A DNA stretch of 10,287 bases from Mageeibacillus sp. UBA1255 (GTDB lineage Bacteria > Bacillota > Clostridia > UBA1212 > UBA1255). Under the pieces are notes generated by a model. That model worked only from the letters and a program-made list of their open reading frames with translations, was not told where the DNA came from and ran no database searches. Below are positions 1-6,681 of this stretch, one piece after another. The position numbers and the translations under genes are program-made. The DNA is taken from positions 1-10,287 of the forward strand of contig DBVV01000016.1 of the NCBI GenBank assembly GCA_002308795.1. Reading direction: 5' to 3'. Within the stretch, counting starts at the first letter, position 1. Every line of letters begins with the position of its first letter.

Positions 1-37
1 TTCACGGAAACAGGAAAAGAGCCTGCCCGCGCAGGAA
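1..37. other. Upstream flank with a small GC hairpin
   Basis: This short stretch before the first promoter contains no recognisable gene. A 5-bp inverted repeat, CCTGC at 22-26 and GCAGG at 31-35 with a CCGC loop, sits just before the -35 element. It lacks a following T-run on the plus strand. On the minus strand it is followed only by CTCTTTTCC, so it is at best a very weak terminator. Whether an upstream gene ends just outside the window cannot be seen. Confidence 0.3.
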
Positions 38-67
38 TTGACAATACCGCGCAGTTTTTGGTAAAAT
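38..67 (+). promoter_or_regulatory. Sigma-A-type promoter of the zapA operon
   Basis: A perfect -35 hexamer TTGACA lies at 38-43 and a -10 TAAAAT at 62-67, with an 18-base spacer. The expected start of transcription is near 74, giving a leader of about 48 bases before zapA. This is the only good promoter seen ahead of the plus-strand genes zapA to ispF, so it probably drives all four. A 6-bp inverted repeat (51-56 with 70-75) brackets the -10. Confidence 0.6.
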
Positions 68-121
68 AGAACTGCCCGGAAAATAATACGGAATCCAACG
101 AGCGAAAGGGTATGGTTATCA

Positions 122-478
122 ATGGCAGATAAAAATAAAATAACACTCAGCATAGGAGGAAAAAACTATACACTTGTCCACGACGAGACCGACGATTATA
201 TGAAGCGGATCGAACACTATCTCAACGCTAAGATAGAATCCGCAGGAAAAGCCGGAATACAGCTTGGCGAACAGACCGCACTCATCATGGCGTCAATCTC
301 GGTGATCGACGAGCTCTTCAAAACTCAGAAAAACTTCAACACGCTGAAAAACGAGATCAAACGCATCATGGACGAATACGATAAACTCAAGGCAGAAAAA
401 CTCCTGCTCGAAGAAACACTTGCAGACGCCGATAAAAAGATCGAATCGCTTTCGTCTCAGCTGATACAGCGCAAATGA
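122..478 (+). CDS. zapA: Cell division protein ZapA
   Basis: ZapA binds FtsZ in the cytoplasm, bundles its filaments and stabilises the division ring. The 118-residue product has the family layout: an N-terminal globular part starting ITLSIGGKNYTL, a segment with YMKRIEHYLN, then ALIMASISVIDELFK leading into a long, heptad-like C-terminal helix (about residues 65-115) rich in Lys, Glu and Leu that would form the dimer or tetramer coiled coil. Length matches Gram-positive ZapA, slightly on the long side. The ATG at 122 is preceded by AAAGGG at 105-110 with an 11-base spacer. An ATG at 112 is in another frame and closes after six codons. It is first in the operon, directly followed by a U32 gene, an adjacency that is, from memory, common in Clostridia. 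Assignment is confident; the exact role was not tested. Confidence 0.88.
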   Translation: MADKNKITLSIGGKNYTLVHDETDDYMKRIEHYLNAKIESAGKAGIQLGEQTALIMASISVIDELFKTQKNFNTLKNEIKRIMDEYDKLKAEKLLLEETLADADKKIESLSSQLIQRK

Positions 479-531
479 TCAGGCGCTTCTTACAAAGTGC
501 AGCCCGGTATCCGATCACGCACGGTAAGTAA
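475..531 (+). CDS. Possible 18-codon coupling ORF between zapA and the U32 gene
   Basis: An ATG at 475 overlaps the zapA stop codon (ATGA, 475-478) and opens an 18-codon frame, MIRRFLQSAARYPITHGK, that ends in TAA at 529-531. That stop overlaps the next start codon (TAATG, 529-533). The little frame therefore fills the whole zapA to U32 gap with overlaps at both ends. No good Shine-Dalgarno precedes it, so it would depend on re-initiation after zapA. Its peptide is basic and resembles nothing I recognise. It may be chance: a frame of this length is not rare. Its value, if real, would be translational coupling, because the U32 start has only a weak ribosome binding site. Confidence 0.2.
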   Translation: MIRRFLQSAARYPITHGK

Positions 532-3131
532 TGACTACAGACATATTAAAAAAACAGATATACAAAAAATACGTATCCAGAACAGCAGAAAGCTCCGACG
601 CGCCGCAGGTGCCGGAGCTTTTATCGCCTGCGGGAGATCCGGAATGTGCAAAAGCGGCCATACTGTGCGGAGCTGACGCCGTCTATCTCGGCCTTAAAGA
701 AGGCAGCGCCAGAGCCGGAGCAGGAAATTTCACTTTTCCCCAGCTAAAAGAGATCTGCAATTTCGCACACAGCATGCACGTAAAAGTTTACGTTGCCCTG
801 AACATCCTCCCCTTCGGAGCGGGTGAAGCCGAACGCTTTGCGGGCAATGCAAAAAAAGCGGCTTCAGAGGGCGCTGACGGCGTTATCGTTCAGGACACAG
901 GTTTACTCGCTATGCTGCTCGAAATGCGGAATACGGGGCAATTACCGCCGTTTTTTCGCGTTCACGCGAGCACGCAGGCCGGTATCTGCAGCCAGGGAGG
1001 AATCAGAGCACTGAAAAACAGCGGCGTTGACCGCGTGATACTGCCCAGAGAGTTGACGCTCACCGAGATCGCAGATTTAAAAAAGGGATCGGACGTCGAA
1101 CTCGAGGTGTTCGTCCACGGCGCCATGTGCATGTGCTATTCCGGTAACTGCCTCCTGAGCAGCTATATCGGCGGAAGAAGCGGAAACCGCGGGAACTGCG
1201 CACAGCCATGCCGGATGAAATACAGATTCGCCGAACCGATAAACGGCCAGGGAACGGGATACGGCGAAATATTGTCGCCGGACGATCTTTGCGCCCTTCC
1301 CTACATTGACCGGATCTGCGCGGCAGGTGTCGATTCCCTCAAAATAGAAGGAAGACTGAAATCGCCCGAATACACGGCGTTGACCACAAGGATTTACAGA
1401 GAAGCGCTGGATGCGGTTTCGGAGGGGCGGTTCGGGGAGTTCGTTGAAAATGACCTGAACGACGCGATACGGTGCCTTCAGACGTTGTTCACGCGTTCCG
1501 GAGGCGGTCCGGGTTTTCTGCTTGGCAATACAGGTAAAAAACATATGACCGAACTGGGTCCGGGCAGAAGCGGAGCTTATCTCGGTATTGCCTCTGATAT
1601 CCGCCGGGAAAAATATGACGTTGCGAAAAAAGCAGGGCTCGAATTTTTCCGCTTCACACTGGGCAAAAAACGGTACGATCTGGCTCCCGGCGACGGAGTT
1701 ACTCTTACGGACGAGCATGGAAACACAGCTGGCGGAACGGTCAATAAAGCAGGCGGCGACGGCAGTATCACCGTCTGCGGTTCTTTTGATCCCGCTATAG
1801 CTTCATCCCGGTCAGAAGTCCGTGTTTTTCAGACGCTGGACGCCGCGTCAATGAAAGAAATTAATAATATATTGACGGCCGGCAGACAAAACGTCAGATT
1901 CCCGTTAAAGCTCCGGTTCAGAGCCAGGCCCGGAGAACACGCAGTATTGACCGCGCACGATCCATATACAGGTAAAGAAGCATCTGTATTATCTGCCGAA
2001 CCAGTCACGGAAGCATTATCGCGTCCTTTATCCGAAGACGAGATCACGCTCCGGTTGTCGAAATTGAACGATACCTGCTTCTACCCGTCATCCGTAAGCG
2101 TGGATATTTGCGGAAACATTTTTATGCCCGTATCCGCTCTTAATGCGATGAGAAGGGACGTCATTAGTGAACTTTTGCTAAAAACAGGCGGTATCAGCGA
2201 GCATGATGATATCCGGGTCGATGCGAACTCACGCTTTGAAGCTTCCGTGCGCACTGTAAAACCGCGTCTTAAACGGATCATAAATTCTCTAAAATTAAAA
2301 GGAACCGTCAGATCCAGGTATTATTTTTACGCTTCCGATTACGTTTCGGAGAAAACCGAAGATCACGCGTATTGCGATCTGATATACGTTCCCTGGGACA
2401 CGTGGAACTTCGCTCCGCTCATAGCCAGGGTACGTGAAGAGGCGATGAAGACGGGGGCAATGCTGATCGCCACGCTACCTCTCCTCCCCTTCAAAAAAAC
2501 GTCCGGAGGTTTTCTTAAAACTCTCGCCGCGATAGCCGTGGATGCAGACGGGATCCAGCTTACCGGAACGGGCGATTTCGGAATGCTCGAGCTTTTCGGT
2601 ATCGACACGTCCGGGCTGCTTATATGCGCCGATCATTCGCTGAACTGCACAGATCCGTTTACGTTAAGAGAACTGGGAAGGATGGGAGCGGATATCGTCA
2701 CGTTGTCGCCCGAATATCCTGATCCGGCGATGGCTAAAGACGCACTTCCCGATACGCTGGTCGAGATAATTGACGCCGGACCGGTGCCGCTCATGCGTAT
2801 GAGGCATTGCATAATCGGACACGGTGACGAAAATTGCCGCAGATGTACCGACGCGAAGACGAAAATGCATAAATCGTTTCGGATAATCGACACGAACGGC
2901 TCAAAATATGATATACTTACGTTGCCCGACGATGATCATAATAATCCCGTATCAGCGGGCGGCACAGGCACGAATTCACGTTTTTGTGAAAACATCCTGC
3001 TTTCGACAGACGGTTTCGAGCCGAAGGCGGCAATGCAAAGCGGCGGCTTTCCTTTTAAAGCTGCGGCGGACAATATAATTATACGTACTCAGATCTTGAA
3101 CGGAGTTGAACATTATGAGAGAAAAAGTTGA
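531..3131 (+). CDS. U32 family protein with DUF3656 region, RlhA-like (probable RNA hydroxylase)
   Basis: Members of the U32 family were first called peptidases, but characterised ones (RlhA, TrhP, UbiU/UbiV) are iron-sulphur proteins that hydroxylate RNA or ubiquinone precursors. The 866-residue product has the N-terminal TIM-barrel start PELLSPAGDPE at residue 28, then the family signature FVHGAMCMCYSGNCLLS (about 194-210) and GNRGNCAQPCR (218-228). Cys200, Cys207, Cys223 and Cys227 are the likely cluster ligands; the seven-residue spacing of the first two matches what I remember for UbiU. KIEGRLKSPEY follows near 271. The middle (about 370-600) fits DUF3656, and a second barrel-like C-terminal part carries Cys760, Cys769 and Cys772. 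The start at 531 is chosen because an in-frame stop lies two codons upstream; its ribosome site is weak. It overlaps dut by 17 bases. The family call is firm; the substrate (23S rRNA or tRNA) is inference. Confidence 0.87.
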   Translation: MTTDILKKQIYKKYVSRTAESSDAPQVPELLSPAGDPECAKAAILCGADAVYLGLKEGSARAGAGNFTFPQLKEICNFAHSMHVKVYVALNILPFGAGEAERFAGNAKKAASEGADGVIVQDTGLLAMLLEMRNTGQLPPFFRVHASTQAGICSQGGIRALKNSGVDRVILPRELTLTEIADLKKGSDVELEVFVHGAMCMCYSGNCLLSSYIGGRSGNRGNCAQPCRMKYRFAEPINGQGTGYGEILSPDDLCALPYIDRICAAGVDSLKIEGRLKSPEYTALTTRIYREALDAVSEGRFGEFVENDLNDAIRCLQTLFTRSGGGPGFLLGNTGKKHMTELGPGRSGAYLGIASDIRREKYDVAKKAGLEFFRFTLGKKRYDLAPGDGVTLTDEHGNTAGGTVNKAGGDGSITVCGSFDPAIASSRSEVRVFQTLDAASMKEINNILTAGRQNVRFPLKLRFRARPGEHAVLTAHDPYTGKEASVLSAEPVTEALSRPLSEDEITLRLSKLNDTCFYPSSVSVDICGNIFMPVSALNAMRRDVISELLLKTGGISEHDDIRVDANSRFEASVRTVKPRLKRIINSLKLKGTVRSRYYFYASDYVSEKTEDHAYCDLIYVPWDTWNFAPLIARVREEAMKTGAMLIATLPLLPFKKTSGGFLKTLAAIAVDADGIQLTGTGDFGMLELFGIDTSGLLICADHSLNCTDPFTLRELGRMGADIVTLSPEYPDPAMAKDALPDTLVEIIDAGPVPLMRMRHCIIGHGDENCRRCTDAKTKMHKSFRIIDTNGSKYDILTLPDDDHNNPVSAGGTGTNSRFCENILLSTDGFEPKAAMQSGGFPFKAAADNIIIRTQILNGVEHYERKS
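3102..3105 (+). promoter_or_regulatory. Ribosome binding site that sets the dut start
   Basis: GGAG lies nine bases before the ATG at 3115. A TTG at 3106 in the same frame directly abuts it and is too close to be used, so the ATG is the preferred start. The site lies inside the 3' end of the U32 gene. Confidence 0.6.
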
Positions 3132-3657
3132 GATTTTCGTCGAAAAATGCAGGGAAACCGCCATACTTCCCCGGTACGCCCACGAGGATGACGCCGGCAT
3201 GGATATATACGCTGCGCAGACCGTCGTTATCGAGGCCGGCAGGACAGCTCTCGTTCCGACAGGCCTTAAGATGGCTATTCCGGACGGATTTGAGCTTCAG
3301 GTAAGGCCGAGAAGCGGCCTCAGCCTTAAAACTCCCCTGCGCGTTCCAAACTCCCCCGGTACGATCGACTCGGGGTACAGGGACGAGATCTGCGTTATCG
3401 TGTGGAATTCTTCAGATTCCGAAGCTTTCACTGTAAACCAGGGCGACAGGATCGCTCAATTCGTGCTTGCACGCGTACCTATGGCTGTATTTACGGAGGT
3501 TGAAAGCGCATCTGCTATCGGCACCGACAGGGGCGGAGGTTTCGGTTCAAGCGGAGTCAACGACGTTGCCGCTCCGGTTAAAGCCGGCGGTGCGGCGCGA
3601 GCCTCGGGTGCAAAAAAGAAGAGCAGGAAAACCGCTGCCGGGGAGGAATCAAAATGA
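3115..3657 (+). CDS. dut: dUTP diphosphatase (trimeric dUTPase)
   Basis: The enzyme hydrolyses dUTP to dUMP and pyrophosphate, which keeps uracil out of DNA and supplies dTMP synthesis. All five motifs of the homotrimeric family are present in order in the 180-residue product: DDAGMDIYA (25-33), RPRSGLSLK (64-72), GTIDSGYRDEI (82-92) with the presumed catalytic Asp85 and base-stacking Tyr88, GDRIAQFVL (110-118) and the glycine-rich DRGGGFGSSG (138-147). After motif 5 there is an unusual tail of about 33 residues, rich in Ala, Gly, Lys and Arg, including GAKKKSRK. The start is the ATG at 3115, preceded by GGAG. The gene overlaps the U32 gene upstream by 17 bases and ispF downstream by four (ATGA), so it is surely co-transcribed and probably translationally coupled with both. 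Confidence 0.93.
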   Translation: MREKVEIFVEKCRETAILPRYAHEDDAGMDIYAAQTVVIEAGRTALVPTGLKMAIPDGFELQVRPRSGLSLKTPLRVPNSPGTIDSGYRDEICVIVWNSSDSEAFTVNQGDRIAQFVLARVPMAVFTEVESASAIGTDRGGGFGSSGVNDVAAPVKAGGAARASGAKKKSRKTAAGEESK

Positions 3658-4142
3658 CCGAATTTGCGATCGGGCAGGATTCTCATGCATTTGAAAAATC
3701 GTTCGACCCGGAAAAGCCGCTCAAACTTGGCGGAGTGACGTTTAATGACGTTCCCCTGACGTTAAAGGCGAACAGCGACGGAGACGTTATCCTTCACGCG
3801 ATAACCAACGCTGTCTCAGGAATAACGTGCAGAAACATCCTCGGTAAAATTGCCGACGATCTCTGCAAAAACGGTGAAAAAAACTCCGCCGCATATCTCG
3901 CTCTTGCCCTTTCCGACCTGAAAAAAGCAGGGTATGAGCTTGTTCGCATATCATTGAGCGTAGAATGCAAAAAGCCTAAACTTGCCCCCCGGATCGACGA
4001 GATACGCACGTCCGTCGCACTAATATGCGGAATCGACGTGAATGCCGTCGGAATTACCGCCACTTCCGGAGAAGGCCTCTCCTCTTTCGGGAAAGGCCTC
4101 GGGATCCAGGTATTCTGCGGAATAACGGTCAGCCGCCCGTGA
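3654..4142 (+). CDS. ispF: 2-C-methyl-D-erythritol 2,4-cyclodiphosphate synthase, divergent type
   Basis: IspF cyclises CDP-methylerythritol 2-phosphate, releasing CMP, in the MEP route to isoprenoids. The 162 residues cover the whole family. The metal ligands are kept: Asp9 and His11 in GQDSH and His48 in DVILHA, matching Asp8, His10 and His42 of the E. coli enzyme. The C-terminal TATSGEGLSSFGKG (135-148) takes the place of the usual TTTEKLGF segment. Several other usual residues differ: Asn40 instead of the His of AHSDGD, Asn52 instead of an Asp, and the DTDP loop is replaced by IADDLCKNGEKNS. From memory this residue set occurs in a divergent IspF branch that includes chlamydial proteins; that should be checked. 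GGGAGG at 3641-3646 precedes the ATG by seven bases, and the start overlaps the dut stop. No other MEP gene is in the window. Confidence 0.85.
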   Translation: MTEFAIGQDSHAFEKSFDPEKPLKLGGVTFNDVPLTLKANSDGDVILHAITNAVSGITCRNILGKIADDLCKNGEKNSAAYLALALSDLKKAGYELVRISLSVECKKPKLAPRIDEIRTSVALICGIDVNAVGITATSGEGLSSFGKGLGIQVFCGITVSRP

Positions 4143-4153
4143 GCGGCTTTTTT
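4131..4153 (+). terminator. Intrinsic terminator of the zapA-ispF operon
   Basis: AGCCGC (4131-4136) pairs with GCGGCT (4143-4148) around a six-base loop, followed by a run of six T at 4148-4153. The left arm codes for the last residues of IspF, the ispF stop codon TGA (4140-4142) forms the end of the loop, and the T-run reaches into the stop codon of the convergent foldase gene. It works only for the plus strand: read the other way, the hairpin is not followed by T residues. Confidence 0.8.
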
Positions 4154-6404
4154 ATTCGGCTGCTTCGTTGCTTTCGAACGTCAGATATTCGCTGACCGCC
4201 TGCTCCATGAGAGCATCGTTAAAATCTTTAAGTTCAAGGGAATGGTCGGCAATATACTGATCGATGCGTTTTTCATACTCTTCGTTTCTGTACGCGGTCA
4301 ATATCGCTGTTTTGAGCGTTTCAGGCGTGATCTGGTCGGAACCTGTTTCTCCTTCGAGCCCGTCAACTGTCATTATCCCTACGACGTACATGATCTGAAC
4401 TCCTTCATCGGTCACGAACGTCTTTAACGTGTCAAGCCCGGTCGAATCCGCCTTAGCCACCCATTCGTTGATCTCGTCGTTAAATGCGCTCGAAGATCTG
4501 CTCAGGCTGATTATTCCTCCGGTAGTAGTGGCGTCATCGGCAGCTGACCAGGCGCGAACGAGTGCCTCGGGTGAATCTCCGTCTTCAACGAGCTTTTTTA
4601 CTAGCGCTTCCGCCTGCGCCTTTACGGCATCCTTCTCTTCATCAGAGACAGATCCGTCATCGTTTTCGTCGCTGAAAGGCAGATATATGTGTCTGATAGA
4701 GATAGTCCGGTATATATCTTCGTGAAGCGTATAGTACTCTTTAAGAACGTCATCCGGTACCTCCATAGCAGCCATCGTCTCCTCGGCATATTCCGAAAGG
4801 AACTGCTGGAGCTCATTGAAATACTTGTAATCATTCACGTTCATACCGGTAACGAACCGCATATACTCGTCGCGCGTTGTCACGCCGTAATACTCGCCGG
4901 CATACGTGAGGTAGTAATCCACCGAGCTGTCGATCTCGTCATTCATTGACCGGATCTTTTCTTCGGTGAAAGGTTCTTTGCTTTCAAGCGCCATCAGGTA
5001 CGCGGCGCTGAACTGCAAAAGCTGCTCGCGTGTTTTATTCTTGATCGTCTCGAGATATGTCGCTCCGGTATCTTTATAAGGGCTGTTAAGGAATTCTTTT
5101 AAATATTCGAAGCGTTCTGCTTCGGTAGCTTCTTCGTTGAAATCGATATCCTCTCCCGCTATATCGCTGACTGTGCTTCCGAAGAGGTAGACAAGTTCAG
5201 GATAAAGCACGTTTCTGTCGTTAACTTTCGCGACAACGGAATCGTTCAGCGGAGCGTCGTTATACTCCGGTCTGGGCGTAGCGGTCACAGCCTCCGTCGG
5301 TTCGGTCTCTTCGCCGTCGTTAAAATCCATGGAGCAGAACATACGTGTAAATTCAGCTGCTTTTTCATGATTAGCATTTTTAAGGGCGTATTTATCCTGC
5401 TTCATCAGTTTTTCAAGTTCTTCTTCAACCTGATTTGCCCTCCAGCCTGCGTCAACGTTTTTCTTTACCGTTTCGTCCTCGTATCCGCTTATCGCAGAGC
5501 AGATCATAAGGTGATAGCCGTATTCCGTTTCAACGATCTCGGGTATCTCGGTGACTTCATTCTGGCTGATCGCCCATTCTTCGAATGCTTTTACAAATCC
5601 GCTGTTTTCGGTAACGTCATAGTAACCGTCATTGCTTTCAAGACCGGTATCCTCGGACAATGCCACGACTTCGTCGAACGTCATCGTTCCGGCTTTTACG
5701 GCGTCAACGTAGCTCTTCGCAGTTTCGAGTGTTTCTGCTTTTTCGGCATCATCCATACCGTCTGTAAGCAGCAGGCTGTGGCGCACCTGCCTTATTTTGA
5801 ACCGGTTCTCGTTCTCATTGTAGAACTGCTCCAGATCGCCTGCCGTAGGTTCCATGCCGTTTTCCCAGTTTATATTGTATTTTTCGACGGCCGCGGTCCT
5901 CGGGAAAATATCAAGATAATCGTCCAGAGGCATACCGTATATCTGAAGGCAGATAAGGTCGAGCGAATAACCGTAATACTGGATATAATAAGCGTAAGTC
6001 GTCTCGAGTTCGGACTTCAGTTCTCCGGCGCTCGCCTTGATATCGCTCTCCGAAGGCCAGTCTTTAGTCGCCCGGGCAAGGCTTTCGTTTACCAGATACT
6101 TTCTGGCATATTCGACCGTATCTTCAGTGAGCTTGTCAAAATATGATTTTCCTTCGCTGTTTTTAGTGTCTTTGAGCAGTGAGACAAATTCTTCCGTCCC
6201 GAACTTATCGAACGACACTTCTCCGCTCCGGTAAAGCTCATCCATGGTAAAATTGAACGCGTATCCGAAAACAGGTCTCGTGAGCTTGATGCCCGCGACT
6301 GTTCCCGCGCTATCATTTCCGGGCTTATTTTTGTTGCAGGCGGCGCATATACAAAGCACTGCGGCAAGCAGAATGACAACGGCAATACTGATTTTTTTCT
6401 TCAT
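4152..6404 (-). CDS. Lipoprotein foldase with two tandem PrsA/SurA-like parvulin (PpiC) units
   Basis: This is a predicted membrane-anchored peptidyl-prolyl isomerase and chaperone acting outside the membrane on exported proteins. The 750 residues begin MKKKISIAVV, a hydrophobic signal segment, and a lipobox-like CAAC with lipidation at Cys23; the Cys at -3 is unusual. Unit 1 (about 33-357) has a helical SurA-N-like part and a parvulin domain from HSLLL (His209) to EYGYHLM (His298). A linker with TATPRPE (about 374-380) leads to unit 2 (about 388-680), which repeats the plan: YLETIKNKTREQLLQ, then VPDDVLKEYY, IRHIYL (His572) and a degraded end GVQIM where unit 1 has GYHLM. An EF-hand loop lies at 579-590. 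The start at 6404 is chosen for its strong ribosome site and signal peptide; a longer frame back to 6470 overlaps rqcP. It is the last gene of the mazG-rqcP unit, 31 bases after rqcP. No terminator is visible downstream. Confidence 0.85.
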   Translation of the reverse strand: MKKKISIAVVILLAAVLCICAACNKNKPGNDSAGTVAGIKLTRPVFGYAFNFTMDELYRSGEVSFDKFGTEEFVSLLKDTKNSEGKSYFDKLTEDTVEYARKYLVNESLARATKDWPSESDIKASAGELKSELETTYAYYIQYYGYSLDLICLQIYGMPLDDYLDIFPRTAAVEKYNINWENGMEPTAGDLEQFYNENENRFKIRQVRHSLLLTDGMDDAEKAETLETAKSYVDAVKAGTMTFDEVVALSEDTGLESNDGYYDVTENSGFVKAFEEWAISQNEVTEIPEIVETEYGYHLMICSAISGYEDETVKKNVDAGWRANQVEEELEKLMKQDKYALKNANHEKAAEFTRMFCSMDFNDGEETEPTEAVTATPRPEYNDAPLNDSVVAKVNDRNVLYPELVYLFGSTVSDIAGEDIDFNEEATEAERFEYLKEFLNSPYKDTGATYLETIKNKTREQLLQFSAAYLMALESKEPFTEEKIRSMNDEIDSSVDYYLTYAGEYYGVTTRDEYMRFVTGMNVNDYKYFNELQQFLSEYAEETMAAMEVPDDVLKEYYTLHEDIYRTISIRHIYLPFSDENDDGSVSDEEKDAVKAQAEALVKKLVEDGDSPEALVRAWSAADDATTTGGIISLSRSSSAFNDEINEWVAKADSTGLDTLKTFVTDEGVQIMYVVGIMTVDGLEGETGSDQITPETLKTAILTAYRNEEYEKRIDQYIADHSLELKDFNDALMEQAVSEYLTFESNEAAE

Positions 6405-6410
6405 ATCTGA

Positions 6411-6417
6411 TCTCCTC
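6411..6417 (-). promoter_or_regulatory. Ribosome binding site that sets the foldase start
   Basis: On the minus strand GAGGAGA lies six bases before the ATG whose first base is 6404. This supports the start that gives a signal peptide, rather than the in-frame ATG 22 codons upstream inside rqcP. Confidence 0.7.
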
Positions 6418-6435
6418 ATCATAACAGACCGGCAG

Positions 6436-6681
6436 TTATTCCTCCAGCAGCTGGTACATCGCTCCGGCATCTTCTTTTCTGACGTTTTCGCTTACTTTCA
6501 GGACCTTGAATCGCGTCTTGCCTGATCCGAAACCGACTTCAACGATATCGCCTTCCCTGACTTCGGCACTTGCTTTCGCGGGTCTGCCGTTAATAGAGAC
6601 CCTGCCTGCGTCACATGCGTCATTAGCCACCGTACGGCGTTTGATCACTCTTGAAACTTTTAAAAACTTATCGATCCGCAT
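6436..6681 (-). CDS. rqcP: RqcP-type S4 RNA-binding protein (YabO family)
   Basis: RqcP works with RqcH on obstructed 50S subunits, where it helps alanine-tail elongation in bacterial ribosome quality control. The 81-residue product is almost entirely one S4 domain: MRIDKFLKVSRVIKRR at the N-terminus, then ANDACDAGRVSINGRPAKAS, a short EGDIVEV strand and a C-terminal EDAGAMYQLLEE. Both ends agree with what I remember of B. subtilis YabO/RqcP (86 residues), which separates it from HslR and from the larger S4 enzymes. AAGGAG (6689-6694) precedes the ATG by seven bases. Its start overlaps the mazG stop by 14 bases. MazG-rqcP linkage is a known Firmicutes arrangement; the HU gene often found between them is absent here. 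Confidence 0.88.
   Translation of the reverse strand: MRIDKFLKVSRVIKRRTVANDACDAGRVSINGRPAKASAEVREGDIVEVGFGSGKTRFKVLKVSENVRKEDAGAMYQLLEE

Noticed and set aside
112..132. Six-codon frame (MVINGR) overlapping the zapA start
   Set aside because: The only ribosome-site-like sequence, AAAGGG at 105-110, is one base away from its ATG and suits the zapA start instead.
1077..1718. Open frame of 213 codons on the minus strand inside the U32 gene
   Set aside because: It lies opposite the conserved cysteine signature and DUF3656 start of the U32 protein, and its translation shows no recognisable domain.
3529..3558. dUTPase motif 5 (DRGGGFGSSG) looks one residue shorter than in the E. coli enzyme
   Set aside because: I first took it for a damaged motif, but from memory the RGGGFGS form is usual in clostridial dUTPases, and the other four motifs are intact.
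5367..6146. Open frame of 259 codons on the plus strand, opposite the foldase gene
   Set aside because: It is wholly antisense to a gene with clear signal peptide and parvulin motifs, its product looks like no family, and it has no ribosome site that would support it. Codon bias of the real gene explains its length.
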